Positions 1 to 10,674 of a DNA stretch of 64,000 nucleotides are shown here, piece after piece (the first letter of the stretch is position 1; each line of letters opens with the position of its first letter). This DNA is from Streptomyces sp. NBC_00377 (lineage in GTDB: Bacteria; Actinomycetota; Actinomycetes; Streptomycetales; Streptomycetaceae). The notes beneath the pieces are model-generated. The model saw only the letters and a list, made by a program, of their open reading frames with translations, was not told the origin of the DNA and did no database searches. The translations under genes were made by a program, and so were the position numbers. Location of the stretch: NCBI RefSeq assembly GCF_036075115.1, contig NZ_CP107958.1:3162001-3226000 (forward strand). The letters are read 5' to 3'.

Positions 1-652
1 GGCCGGAGGTGGTGAGCGTCGGCATGACGAAGAGTTCGCCGACTCCGGGGACCAGGTTGCAGCGGACCGCCTCGGTGTCCGGGTGCTCCGGGCGCGGGCC
101 GACCCCGTGGACGTAGGCGACGGCGAGGGCGCGCTGCGGCTCGCCGTAGGGGGACCGCTCCGGGTCCCGGCCGAACATCTGGACGAGTTCGCCCTTGCCC
201 GCCGAGACCAGGACCAGGTCGTAGGCCCGGGAGAAGTAGTCGAGATCGGAGACCGCCGCACCGTGGATCACCAGTTGGCCGCCGCGCTGGGCGAACGTCT
301 CCATCCAGCCGGCCATCTTCACCCGCTGGTCGACGGACTGCGCGTAGCCGTCGAGCCTGCCCAGCCAGTCGATCGCACGCTGGGTCGGGCCCGGGTCGTG
401 CGAGCCGGGGGCGGCGACCGAGACGCCGAGGCCCTCGATCTTCGGGGCCTGCTGCTCCCAGAAGTTCAGCTGGAGGTCGCGCTCGTGCTGGAGGGCCGTG
501 TGGAACATGCACTGCGTCGACATGACCCGGCCGGAGCGGATCTCGTCCGCCGTCCGGTTCGACATCAGGGTGACCTCGTACCCGTGCGACTGGAGGCCGA
601 GGGCGAGCTGGAGACCGGACTGGCCGGCTCCGACGACGAGTATCTTCCGCAT
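1..652 (-). CDS. Styrene/indole monooxygenase-like FAD protein (partial, C-terminus off window)
   Basis: The reverse-strand reading starts MRKILVVGAGQSGLQLALG, an FAD Rossmann motif (GxGxxG at residues 8-13). The later segment RVMSTQCMFH resembles the StyA-type styrene monooxygenase family rather than ordinary aromatic hydroxylases. Members are FADH2-dependent epoxidases that need a separate flavin reductase. The start is ATG with AAGGAGAG about 8 nt upstream. Only the first 217 residues are present. It lies 24 nt downstream of the conservon GTPase gene on the same strand, so it is probably the last gene of that operon, where other conservons carry cytochromes P450. Substrate unknown. Confidence 0.8.
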   Translation of the reverse strand, partial: MRKILVVGAGQSGLQLALGLQSHGYEVTLMSNRTADEIRSGRVMSTQCMFHTALQHERDLQLNFWEQQAPKIEGLGVSVAAPGSHDPGPTQRAIDWLGRLDGYAQSVDQRVKMAGWMETFAQRGGQLVIHGAAVSDLDYFSRAYDLVLVSAGKGELVQMFGRDPERSPYGEPQRALAVAYVHGVGPRPEHPDTEAVRCNLVPGVGELFVMPTLTTSG

Positions 653-676
653 GCGGGCAACTCTCCTTGAAGGGCC

Positions 677-1321
677 TTACTCGGGGGTTTCGTCGAGCGC
701 GTGGCCCACCAGGGCCAGAAGGGTCTCGATGACCGAGATCCGGCGCCGCGCATCCATGATCATGACAGGTATGTGCGCGGGGATCGTCAGCGCCTCCCGC
801 ACGTCCACCGGCTCGAACAGCTCGCTGCCGTCGAAGTGGTTGACGGCGACGACGTACGGCAGCCCACAGCTCTCGAAGTAGTCCAGCGCCGGGAAGCAGT
901 CCTTCAGCCGGCGGGTGTCGGCCAGCACGACCGCGCCGATCGCGCCGCGCACCAGGTCGTCCCACATGAACCAGAACCGCTGCTGACCCGGTGTGCCGAA
1001 CAGATACAGCACCAGGTCGTCGTCGAGGGTCAGCCGGCCGTAGTCCATGGCGACGGTGGTGGTGACCTTCTCCGGGGTGCCGGTCAGGTCGTCCGTCTCC
1101 TCGCTGGCCTCGGTCATCAGCGCCTCCGTCTGGAGGGGCTCGATCTCCGAGACGGTGCCGACGAGGGTGGTCTTGCCGACCCCGAAGCCGCCCGCCACCA
1201 CGATCTTCGTGGCGACGGGGGCCCGGGTGCGGTCCGTCTGCCAGGGCTTCAGGGGTTCGTCGGGCTCGACGAGGGGGGCGACGCCAAAGGAGGAGGCGGC
1301 GTCAGAGACGACGGAGTCCAC
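677..1321 (-). CDS. cvnD: Conservon small GTPase CvnD
   Basis: A 214-residue Ras/MglA-like ATP/GTP-binding protein typical of Streptomyces conservons. The P-loop GGFGVGKTT is near residue 45, a switch-II-like segment LFGTPGQQRF near 108-117, and the guanine-specificity motif NHFD near 160. The N-terminal 35 residues are disordered. It starts at a GTG lying inside the end of cvnC (20-nt overlap), so the two are translationally coupled. In characterised conservons CvnD forms a membrane-associated complex with the CvnA sensor kinase and the roadblock protein CvnB, resembling eukaryotic GPCR/G-protein modules. The signal sensed here is not known. Confidence 0.93.
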   Translation of the reverse strand: MDSVVSDAASSFGVAPLVEPDEPLKPWQTDRTRAPVATKIVVAGGFGVGKTTLVGTVSEIEPLQTEALMTEASEETDDLTGTPEKVTTTVAMDYGRLTLDDDLVLYLFGTPGQQRFWFMWDDLVRGAIGAVVLADTRRLKDCFPALDYFESCGLPYVVAVNHFDGSELFEPVDVREALTIPAHIPVMIMDARRRISVIETLLALVGHALDETPE

Positions 1322-1763
1322 TCAGCACCCTTTCCAGCAGAGCGCGGTCGGGACGGCCCGTACCGTGAGCAGTACCGGTGCCGTACACACGGATCTTTCC
1401 CTGGTCCGCGAGGTCGCTGAGGAGCACCCGGACCACACCGAGCGGCATCTTCAGCAGCGCGGCGATCTCGGCCACCGTGCGCATCCGGCGGCACAGTTCG
1501 ACGATGGCCCGCAGCTCCGGCATGACGGTGGCCCTCAGGGACCCTCCCCCATAGCTCAGCACATGGGAGGTACCCCCCGTCAGCTCCTTGCGTTCCTCGG
1601 GCGCTTCGAGGGCCGCGACGAAGGTCTCGACGAGGAGGACGTGCCCGAAGCGGGTGCGGCCGCCGGTGAGCGAGTAGGGGCGCACCCGGGCCGGTTTGCG
1701 GTCGCCACGGCGGAGGGGGAGCTGCCGCCTGCCGTCCCGCGGCTGCTGCGGGATGCCGCTCAT
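1302..1763 (-). CDS. cvnC: Conservon DUF742 protein CvnC
   Basis: A 153-residue DUF742 protein. The N-terminal third is basic and ends in VRPYSLTGGRT, the usual DUF742 opening (RPYxLTxGRT). The C-terminal half reads as a winged-helix-like fold (MRTVAEIAALLKMPLGVVRV, then LSDLADQGKIRV). It overlaps cvnB by an ATGA stop/start and cvnD by 20 nt. DUF742 proteins occur almost only in conservons and probably link the kinase complex to the GTPase; DNA binding has not been established for the family. One segment (GGTSHVLSYGGGS) is an unusually glycine-rich insertion before the helical part. Confidence 0.92.
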   Translation of the reverse strand: MSGIPQQPRDGRRQLPLRRGDRKPARVRPYSLTGGRTRFGHVLLVETFVAALEAPEERKELTGGTSHVLSYGGGSLRATVMPELRAIVELCRRMRTVAEIAALLKMPLGVVRVLLSDLADQGKIRVYGTGTAHGTGRPDRALLERVLSGLRRL

Positions 1764-2263
1764 CGCGCGCCCCCGGCCGCCGCGGACTCCAGAGACTGCC
1801 GTAGTTCGCTGCGCAGTTCGGGGGTCAGGACGTGGCCGGCGCGGCCCACGAAGAGAGCCATGTGGTAGGCCACCACGCTCATGTCGCAGTCGGCGGAGCC
1901 GTGCACTCCGAGGAGCGAGCCGTCGCTGATCGACATGACGAAGAGGCTGCCCTCGTCCATCGCGATCATGGTGTGCTTCACCCCGCCGAACGCCATGAGC
2001 TTGGCGGCGCCGATGGTGAGGCTGCCGATGCCGGAGACGATGGTGGCGAGGTCGGCGGACGAGCCGCGCGGGCCGGTGGGTTTCGTCTCGCGGGCCTGGC
2101 GTGCCTCCACGTTGCGTCCCGCGTCCGAGGACAGCAGGAGCAGTCCGTCCGAGGAGACGACGGCGACGGACTGGATGCCGGGTACCTCATCCACGAGGTT
2201 GGTCAACAGCCAGTGCAGGTTACGGGCTTCACTGCTCAGTCCGAAGGTACTGGGCGCGGTCAA
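1760..2263 (-). CDS. cvnB: Conservon roadblock/LC7 protein CvnB
   Basis: A 167-residue roadblock/LC7-domain protein. The domain runs from LHWLLTNLVDEVPGIQSVAVVSS to DCDMSVVAYHMALFVGRAGH and shows the expected pattern of two strands, GIGSLTIGAAKLMAFGG and SLFVMSISDGSLLGV. Roadblock proteins dimerise and act as GTPase-activating or scaffold subunits for MglA/Ras-like GTPases, here CvnD. Both ends overlap neighbours by 4 nt (stop/start), giving a tightly coupled cvnA-B-C-D order. Cytosolic, recruited to the membrane by CvnA in the family model. Confidence 0.93.
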   Translation of the reverse strand: MTAPSTFGLSSEARNLHWLLTNLVDEVPGIQSVAVVSSDGLLLLSSDAGRNVEARQARETKPTGPRGSSADLATIVSGIGSLTIGAAKLMAFGGVKHTMIAMDEGSLFVMSISDGSLLGVHGSADCDMSVVAYHMALFVGRAGHVLTPELRSELRQSLESAAAGGAR

Positions 2264-5200
2264 CTGCTTGCCTCCTCGACTGTGCCCCCCGTGTCATCTT
2301 CGGCGTGTGCGTGTGCTTCTCGAGCTGTGTGTCGGGCTGTCTCGGGGGACGGGGCCCGGTTCTGGCCCGTCCGTTCGGCGATCTCCGCCTCCACGTGCCG
2401 GTAGCCGGCCTCCGCCCCCCGGCGGAAGCCGCCCAGACGGCGGCGGAGGGCGTCCGCGTCGACGGAACCGGTCCGCTGGCGCGGGGCTTGGGTGGGTGCG
2501 GTGATCCTGGGGGTGCGCTTCGGCAGGCCCTTGTCGGTGACGAGTTCCTCCGGGGCGTCCGGCGTGCGCGCGTGTTCCGCCCCGCCCTCGCCCGCGGCGT
2601 GTCCGTCGTCCGAGGCGAACGGGCTCTGCGGGGTGTGCCGGGGCTCGGCGCCGGCCGCGACCGGGTCCGGGCCGGGGACGGCGAGGTCCGGGCCGGGGAC
2701 GGCGAGCTCCGGGCCGGGGACGGCGGCGGTGTCCTGCTCCCCCGTCCCTCCCGGCTCCTCGCCCTGCGGGTTCGGCAGCAGGAGTTCCATCGTCGTCTCG
2801 GCCGGCGTCTCCACCGGAACCGGCGCCGCCTGCGCGGGGCCGCGCGGCGCGGACTCCGGCGGACCGTCGCCCGCGAACCGCGGCGAATCCTGCGCCGGGA
2901 TCCCCGGCGGGGTGGCCGTGGGCGTCTCGGCCCAGGGCTGAGGGGCCGTACCGGCCGAAGTCCCCGACGGGGTCGCCGTCGGCTCCTCTCCGGCGGGCTC
3001 CGCCGGGGACCCGGAGGGGGTCGCCTCGGACGTCGTCCCGCCCGGGGACTCCGCCGGCACTCCCGACGAGGCCGGTGCGGGGGTCTCGGACGTGGTCCGG
3101 GGTGCGGGTCCGGCCGAAGGCTGCGGCGGGGTCGCCGTAGGTGTCTGCGGTGTGGGGGTCTGCGGTGTGGGGTCCCCCTGTCGTACCGCTCGCTCCGCCA
3201 GGGCGACCAGCGGGTCCGCGGGCTTGGCACGGCCCGGCAGGACGTTGGAGTTGGCTTCCGCGTCCGCGCCCGGGAGCGAGAAGCTCTGGGGGCTGGCGGA
3301 GGCCGGGCTCGTCATGGGGACCGCTGCGGCCGGGGCCTCGGCGAGAAGCGCGGTCGGCAGGACGACGACCGCCGCCACCCCGCCCTGCTTCTGCTCGCGC
3401 AGCCGCACCCGGACCCCGTGCCGGTGGGCGAGCCGGGCCACCACGTACAGGCCGAGGCCGAGACCCTCCTCGCCCTCCTGGTCGTACGGCGTTTCGGGGT
3501 CGAACTCGGCGAGACGGGCGTTGAGGCGGCCCATCCGCTCCTCGGGGATGCCGATGCCCTCGTCCTGGACGGAGAGCATGACCTCGCCGTTCTCCAGGAG
3601 CCAGCCGGAGACCTCGACGGGCAGGTCCGGCGGGGAGAACGAGGTGGCGTTCTCCATGAGTTCGGCCAGCAGGTGGGAGAGGTCGTCCGCGGCGAACCCC
3701 GCCACGTGCGCGTGCGGAGGCAGTGCGGAGATCCGCACCCGCTCGTAGCGCTCGATCTCGCTGACCGCCGCACGCACCACGTCCACCAGCGGGATGGGGC
3801 CCGCGTGCTGCTGGACGTGCTCCGTGCCGGCCAGGACCAGCAGGTTCTCGCTGTGCCGGCGCATGACCGTGGCGAAGTGGTCGAGCTTGAAGAGCGTGGC
3901 CAGCCGGTCGGGGTCCTGCTCGCGCTCCTCCAGCCCCTCGATGACGGCCAGCTGGCGTTCGACGAGGCCGAGGGTGCGCAGCGCGAGGTTGACGAAGGTG
4001 CCGCTGATGCTGTCCCGCAGGCCCTCCAGCAGCGCTGCGGAGCCGTCGAGTTCGGCGCGCAGTTCCTCGCGGGCGTCGGCCATCCGCTGGCGCTGCCCGA
4101 CGAGGTGCTTGCGATCGGACTCCAGGGTGCCGACCCGCTCGTGGAGAGCCACGGCGTGCGCGTGCAGGGCGTTGACGGAGCGGACGACCTGGGCGAACTC
4201 GTCGTTGCGGCCGGTGAACCGGACCGGTTCCTCCGCCGCCGGGTTCTCGGTCTCCGCCAGCCTGGCCGAGCCCCGGCGCAGGACGGACAGCGGGCGGGTG
4301 AGGCTGCGGGCCATGCCGGTGGCGACGACGATCGTGAGCAGCATCAGGGCGCCGAGGAGGGTGACGCGCAGCTCCAGGTCGGTGACGTCGTCGTCCCGCA
4401 TCGCGGCGAGTTCCTCGCCCCGTCGGCCGTACAGGGAGGACTCGACGGCGCGCATCAGGTCGACCCGGGCGGAGAGCGCGGCGTCGAGTTTCTTGACGCT
4501 GGTGTCGAGGTCGCGGGCGCTCAGTTCCGGCTGGTCGGTGAGTGCGGCGAGGTAGGCGTCGGCGGCGTCGGCGTCTCCGCCGGTCACCGTGGAGTCGTAC
4601 GAGGCCACCGCCTCCTGCGGCGCGCCCTCCCGGAAGTCCGCGAGGGCCGCGTCGGAGCGCAGCCGGGCCTGCTGGGCGGCGGCGGTGAGGGCGTCGCGCC
4701 GCTTGGTGTCGGCTTCGGAGGAGACCTTCTCGGTGACCGACCGGCCGGTGACGGGGTCGTAGTCGGTCTCGTCGGTCGTGGGTACGTTCAGCGCCGCGAG
4801 CAGCAGTCCCCGGGTCGCGGAGGCCTGCTGGACGGCGGTGTCGAGTTCGGCGAGGGCGTACGCGCCGGAGCCCGCGCGCGGCGGCATCTGTTCCGCCAGC
4901 CGGTCGACGAGCACGTGCACGGCGGCGATGGCCCTGGAGTAGGCCTCGTGCGCCTGGAGGGCCGTGCTCTTGCCGGTGAGGGCGGACTGGCGGACGGACG
5001 GCACGGCGGCGAGGGCCTCGCGCAGCGCGGCGGAGACGTCCGTGTCGGCGGTCAGTTCGCTGGTCTGCCGGTCCACCCGGGCGCTGCCCTGGGTGGAGGG
5101 CGCCCGGGACTTCACCCGGCCGGCCGCCACATAGGTGGTGACCTCGTCGCGCTCGTCGGCCAGGGACTGGGCGAGGGCGAGGGCGTCCTGGGTCTGTTCG

Positions 5201-5445
5201 GCGAGGGTGACCAGGTCCTGGGAGTCCTTCAGCTGCCCGGAGGCGGCGAGGACGGAGGGGGCGCCCGCGCCGGCGACGGCGGCGGCCACGACGGCCACCG
5301 CGACGATCAGCCGGTTGCGTACGTGGGTCGGACGGCCCTTGCCGACAGGGGTAGGCTCCGCGCCCCCCTCGGAGGCCGTCTGCCTGCCTGTACGCCGAGG
5401 CCGCGTCTTCTGCACCGGTGCTCGCATTCCTGACTCGTGTGCCAT
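2260..5445 (-). CDS. cvnA: Conservon sensor histidine kinase CvnA
   Basis: A very large (1061 aa) membrane sensor kinase. A basic N-tail precedes a transmembrane helix (NRLIVAVAVVAAAVAGAGA). A nitrate/nitrite-sensor-like extracytoplasmic helical domain follows, then a second helix (VTLLGALMLLTIVVATGMA), a HAMP segment and a kinase core with MRRHSENLLVLAG, N-box LMENATSFS, G1 QDEGIGIP and G2 GLGLGLYV. The last 400 or so residues are a low-complexity Pro/Thr/Glu-rich tail with PTATP-like runs and a PGPDLAVPGP repeat. I chose the ATG at 5445 because it directly precedes the basic tail and helix; in-frame starts at 5562 and 5583 would only add disordered sequence. Confidence 0.9.
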   Translation of the reverse strand: MAHESGMRAPVQKTRPRRTGRQTASEGGAEPTPVGKGRPTHVRNRLIVAVAVVAAAVAGAGAPSVLAASGQLKDSQDLVTLAEQTQDALALAQSLADERDEVTTYVAAGRVKSRAPSTQGSARVDRQTSELTADTDVSAALREALAAVPSVRQSALTGKSTALQAHEAYSRAIAAVHVLVDRLAEQMPPRAGSGAYALAELDTAVQQASATRGLLLAALNVPTTDETDYDPVTGRSVTEKVSSEADTKRRDALTAAAQQARLRSDAALADFREGAPQEAVASYDSTVTGGDADAADAYLAALTDQPELSARDLDTSVKKLDAALSARVDLMRAVESSLYGRRGEELAAMRDDDVTDLELRVTLLGALMLLTIVVATGMARSLTRPLSVLRRGSARLAETENPAAEEPVRFTGRNDEFAQVVRSVNALHAHAVALHERVGTLESDRKHLVGQRQRMADAREELRAELDGSAALLEGLRDSISGTFVNLALRTLGLVERQLAVIEGLEEREQDPDRLATLFKLDHFATVMRRHSENLLVLAGTEHVQQHAGPIPLVDVVRAAVSEIERYERVRISALPPHAHVAGFAADDLSHLLAELMENATSFSPPDLPVEVSGWLLENGEVMLSVQDEGIGIPEERMGRLNARLAEFDPETPYDQEGEEGLGLGLYVVARLAHRHGVRVRLREQKQGGVAAVVVLPTALLAEAPAAAVPMTSPASASPQSFSLPGADAEANSNVLPGRAKPADPLVALAERAVRQGDPTPQTPTPQTPTATPPQPSAGPAPRTTSETPAPASSGVPAESPGGTTSEATPSGSPAEPAGEEPTATPSGTSAGTAPQPWAETPTATPPGIPAQDSPRFAGDGPPESAPRGPAQAAPVPVETPAETTMELLLPNPQGEEPGGTGEQDTAAVPGPELAVPGPDLAVPGPDPVAAGAEPRHTPQSPFASDDGHAAGEGGAEHARTPDAPEELVTDKGLPKRTPRITAPTQAPRQRTGSVDADALRRRLGGFRRGAEAGYRHVEAEIAERTGQNRAPSPETARHTAREAHAHAEDDTGGTVEEASS

Positions 5446-5783
5446 GGGCCGGAGGTGACGCTCCGTCAACTGGTGCGTACGTCCGGTACGGTTCCCGACC
5501 CTCCCAGTGCCGGTGGGCAGGGGCCGCGCATCGCTTGCCCCGCCACCCGAAGGAGTGAACATCGGAGGGGAGCGGGCGGGCAAGTTCCTCTGGCGTGTGC
5601 AGCTGCCTTGCCCGGCAGGCCGGTTGGACGTGGACGGCGGGCTTTGACAGTATTCGCCGCCACGCCTTCCCGGAGTGCTTCATTCCCGCCCATAACAGGC
5701 GTCTGACCTGCGGTAGTACGTAAGTTCGTGGAGTGATGCCAGCCTTGTGCGAAGACCGTGAAGGGGTCGTGCAGACTGGCCGA
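5446..5783. other. Divergent intergenic region, conservon / PP2C gene
   Basis: A 338-nt divergent spacer between the conservon start and the phosphatase start. It must hold both promoters, but neither is well defined. A TTGACA hexamer sits at 5644-5649 without a convincing -10 partner, and TAGTAC at 5714-5719 is a possible -10 for the rightward gene. No inverted repeat strong enough to call an operator and no small ORF with a credible ribosome-binding site were seen. Confidence 0.4.
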
Positions 5784-6575
5784 ATGCGTACGGAGCTTGT
5801 GTCGGAGGCCGGCGATCGGGCCCGCCCCAACGAGGACTTCGCGAGTATCGGGCTTCCCGCCTCCGGACAGGGCGGTTCGCTCGTCCTGCTGGACGGGGTG
5901 ACGCCGCCACCGGGCGGCGCGGGGTGTCTGCATTCGGTCCCTTGGTTCACGGCGCGACTGGGCGGCGCCCTGACCGAACTGACCGTTTCACTCCCGGATG
6001 TTCCGCTGGCCGAGGCGCTCGCCCTCGCTCTCGCACGTACCGCCGGGGCCCATGCGGAAACCTGTGACCTTTCTCACCCGCGTACCCCTCAGGCCACCGT
6101 GGCTCTCGCGCGGTGGTCGCCGGAGACCGTCGAGTACCTGGTCCTGTGCGACGCGACGCTGCTGCTGGAGGCCCCGGACGGCACGGTCGTCCCCGTGCGC
6201 GACGACCGGCTGGCCCGCCTGCCGCGTGACCTGCTACGCAGCGCCGAGATCGTCGACGGCACGCTCCGCAACCGGGAGGGCGGCTTCTTCACGGCCGCGG
6301 CCGACCCCGCGGTGGCCGCCCGCGCCGTCGCCGGGAGTGTGCCGCGCGCGGAGGTCCGCTCGCTGGCAGCGCTGTCGGACGGCGCCACCCGCTGGGCGGA
6401 CCTCTTCGGGAAGGGCGACTGGGCGGAGCTGCTCAGCCTCGTCGACGAGGAGGGGGCGCGGGCACTGGTGGAGCGGGTCCGGGCGTTGGAGCGGGCGGAC
6501 GACCGCGCCGGGCGTGCCCTGCTGGGCCGTGCCAAGACCCACGACGACGCGACGGTGGTGCGCGTGGAGCTGTAG
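5784..6575 (+). CDS. PP2C-family protein phosphatase-like protein
   Basis: 263 residues with spaced PP2C signatures: GDRARPNEDF near the N-terminus (the RxxNED motif), LLDGVT (metal-binding Asp-Gly), ALSDGATRW near residue 200 and THDDATVVRVEL at the extreme C-terminus. All four acidic motifs are kept, so a Mn/Mg-dependent Ser/Thr phosphatase is plausible. Substrate unknown. The start is uncertain: ATG 5784 begins the family-like MRTELVSEAG, but no strong ribosome-binding site precedes it; in-frame GTG 5769 and GTG/ATG at 5733/5736 are alternatives. Transcribed divergently from the conservon. Confidence 0.75.
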   Translation: MRTELVSEAGDRARPNEDFASIGLPASGQGGSLVLLDGVTPPPGGAGCLHSVPWFTARLGGALTELTVSLPDVPLAEALALALARTAGAHAETCDLSHPRTPQATVALARWSPETVEYLVLCDATLLLEAPDGTVVPVRDDRLARLPRDLLRSAEIVDGTLRNREGGFFTAAADPAVAARAVAGSVPRAEVRSLAALSDGATRWADLFGKGDWAELLSLVDEEGARALVERVRALERADDRAGRALLGRAKTHDDATVVRVEL

Positions 6576-6610
6576 GTCGTGTCCGCCCCGGGCCGGCGAC
6601 GCCCGCCGGG

Positions 6611-7123
6611 TCACTTCTCCATCCCCCGGTTCAGCTGGCCGAGGAGCCGGGCCAGTTCCCCGACCTCGCTGCGGTCCCAGGCGGAGAAGTGGCTGACGTA
6701 CCGCTCGCGGCGGGCCTCGCGGACCCTGCTCACCCGGGTGCGGCCCTCCTCGGTGAGGTCGACCAGCCAGGCGCGGCCGTCCGCCGGATCCGGCTCGCGG
6801 GCGACCAGGCCGAGCTGCTCCAGGGCGCGCAGCTGGCGGGACATGGTGGCCTTGCCGACGCCGATGTAGCCGGCCAGTTCCGTGGCACGCTGGCGGCCGC
6901 ACTCCTCCAGCCGGACGAGGAGCCCGTAGGCGGCGGACTCCAGGTCGGGGTGGACCTCGCGGGCCATCTCCCCCTGGTTGGCGCGGGCCCGGCGCAGCAG
7001 CACCGTGAGCTCCCGCTCCAGGGAGAGGAACTCCCGGTCGCCCTGCTCCACACCACGCGACGGCGTTTCGCCGTGTGTGTCCTCGTGCACGTCAGCACCC
7101 CTGATCTCGCCGGTCGCTGCCAT
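6611..7123 (-). CDS. MarR-family transcriptional regulator
   Basis: 170 residues. The winged helix is at about 75-135, with recognition region GVGKATMSRQLRALEQLGLV and wing EPDPADGRAWLVDLTEEGRT, both diagnostic of MarR. The N-terminal 30 residues are hydrophilic and probably disordered. MarR proteins act as dimers, often repressing a neighbouring gene until a small aromatic ligand or oxidant binds. It is monocistronic, ending 35 nt from the convergent phosphatase gene. No obvious effector gene is adjacent; lon lies downstream of its promoter on the same strand, separated by a perfect terminator hairpin. Confidence 0.92.
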   Translation of the reverse strand: MAATGEIRGADVHEDTHGETPSRGVEQGDREFLSLERELTVLLRRARANQGEMAREVHPDLESAAYGLLVRLEECGRQRATELAGYIGVGKATMSRQLRALEQLGLVAREPDPADGRAWLVDLTEEGRTRVSRVREARRERYVSHFSAWDRSEVGELARLLGQLNRGMEK

Positions 7124-7198
7124 CGGTGCAGCTCCTCAGTATTTCGCAGGCCCGGGCCCACGGCTGTTCCCAGGGCCGCGCAGCGGCGCCGGCCGGAC

Positions 7199-7244
7199 AC
7201 GGGGAAGGCCCGGGTCTCCGTCACAGGACCCGGGCCTTCCCCGT
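7199..7244. terminator. Perfect 18-bp stem terminator-like hairpin
   Basis: Arms 7199-7216 and 7227-7244 (core GGGGAAGGCCCGGGTC) are perfectly complementary across a 10-nt loop. It sits just beyond the lon stop codon on the minus strand and upstream of the marR start, so it probably terminates lon and insulates marR. No T-tract, as is usual for Streptomyces terminators. Confidence 0.8.
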
Positions 7245-7282
7245 CCGGTCGTCGCGGACGGTCCCCGCTCAGGGGGGTGTCG

Positions 7283-9697
<2,415 letters not shown>

Positions 9698-9718
9698 GAT
9701 CTCCCCTTCGGCAGTCAA

Positions 9719-9739
9719 GTTGAGCTATGCCGACTCAAT
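9719..9739 (-). promoter_or_regulatory. HspR-binding HAIR element upstream of lon
   Basis: GTTGAGC-N7-ACTCAAT at 9719-9739 matches the HAIR consensus CTTGAGT-N7-ACTCAAG at 11 of 14 defined positions. HspR control of lon is known in Streptomyces, so heat-shock derepression is expected. It ends 22 nt from the lon start codon. Confidence 0.8.
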
Positions 9740-9753
9740 GCATGTGAGTCGGC
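9729..9753. promoter_or_regulatory. 9-bp inverted repeat overlapping the HAIR element
   Basis: GCCGACTCA at 9729-9737 and TGAGTCGGC at 9745-9753 form a perfect inverted repeat with a 7-nt spacer. It shares its left arm with the right half of the HAIR element. The arms contain ACTCA/TGAGT, the core of a HAIR half-site, but in the opposite relative orientation. It could be a second operator or an alternative hairpin in the lon leader. Confidence 0.55.
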
Positions 9754-9776
9754 GAATGTTCCCCGCGATGCCGTCC

Positions 9777-9793
9777 GTTCGCTGTGGGCGATC
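9777..9793. promoter_or_regulatory. Candidate ClgR-binding site upstream of lon
   Basis: GTTCGCTGTGGGCGATC fits the CGCY-N4-GCG core described for the actinobacterial ClgR activator. ClgR regulates lon and clp genes in several actinobacteria. Position is 80-96 nt upstream of the lon start codon, reasonable for an activator. Assigned by motif only. Confidence 0.5.
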
Positions 9794-9890
9794 ACGACTG
9801 TCGCGCCGGACCCTTCCGGACATACGGTCGACCGTAATGGACGAAGAGGGCATTCGACCATTACAACCGGCTATGACCAAGGGGGTCTCC

Positions 9891-10544
9891 GTGGATCGGT
9901 TCGTGCGGGCCTGGGTGGAGGGATGGGTCGTGTCGCGCGGGGCGGCGCCGCCCGTGACGGAGCCGTGGGGATGGACCGTCGACGTGGGAACGGGGCACCA
10001 CGTCACCCGCCATGTGCTCGGCGCGACGAACGACGCCGTGACGGAGCCCGTCGTCCGGAGGGTGGCGGGCGCGGTCACCGGGGCCGGCGTATGGCTGAAG
10101 GTGTTCGCCGACCCCGCACTGGTCGGGCCCTGGCTGGGGCCCGGCTGGTGGATCGACCCCGAGCCCGGCTTCCTGATGACGGCCCCGCTCACGGACGCGC
10201 CGCCCGGGGCGGCGCCCGACGGCTACCGGACGCGCACCTGGTCGCGTGGGGGCGTGGTCCGCACCATGATCGCCGCCCCGGACGGCTCCCTGGCCGCGCG
10301 CGGACAGATCGCCCCGACCGGCGCGACGGCGGTCGTCGACCAGATCGAGACCTCCCCCGCTCACCGCCGCCGCGGGCTCGGCGCGCTCGTCATGCGCACC
10401 CTGCACCGCGCAGCGGCCGAAGAGGGCGCGCGGACCGGCGTCCTCGGTGCGACACCGCAGGGCCGGGCACTGTACGAGTCCCTGGGCTGGCGCGTCGAGT
10501 CATCGCTGACCAGCGCGAAGTTCACGGGTGACACGCAGGGGTGA
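9891..10544 (+). CDS. GNAT-family N-acetyltransferase
   Basis: 217 residues. The acetyl-CoA binding motif A is in the C-terminal half: VDQIETSPAHRRRGLGALVM (the R/Q-x-x-G-x-A loop as RRRGLGA), followed by EEGARTGVLGATPQGRALYESLGW, the typical final strand-helix. The N-terminal half is a diverged GNAT-like repeat. I chose GTG 9891 because AAGGGGG ends 6 nt upstream; ATG codons at 9837 and 9873 are in frame but have weaker sites. The acceptor substrate cannot be told from sequence. Divergent from lon, so it may share the lon regulatory region. Confidence 0.85.
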   Translation: MDRFVRAWVEGWVVSRGAAPPVTEPWGWTVDVGTGHHVTRHVLGATNDAVTEPVVRRVAGAVTGAGVWLKVFADPALVGPWLGPGWWIDPEPGFLMTAPLTDAPPGAAPDGYRTRTWSRGGVVRTMIAAPDGSLAARGQIAPTGATAVVDQIETSPAHRRRGLGALVMRTLHRAAAEEGARTGVLGATPQGRALYESLGWRVESSLTSAKFTGDTQG

Positions 10545-10674
10545 CGTCCGGCGGCCGAGAGGGCGCACCGTAAGGCGTCGCACGACGGGGCGCGCCCCTC
10601 GCGCCCCCTCTCCGTACCCCGCCCACTTCCGGCATTCACCCCTGATTCACCCACCGCCCGACCACAATGCGCCT

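Noticed and set aside
2101..5433. An 1110-codon plus-strand open frame opposite cvnA
   Set aside because: It is the antisense of a clear kinase gene, Arg/Gly-rich, with no family signature. Long antisense frames are expected at this GC content.
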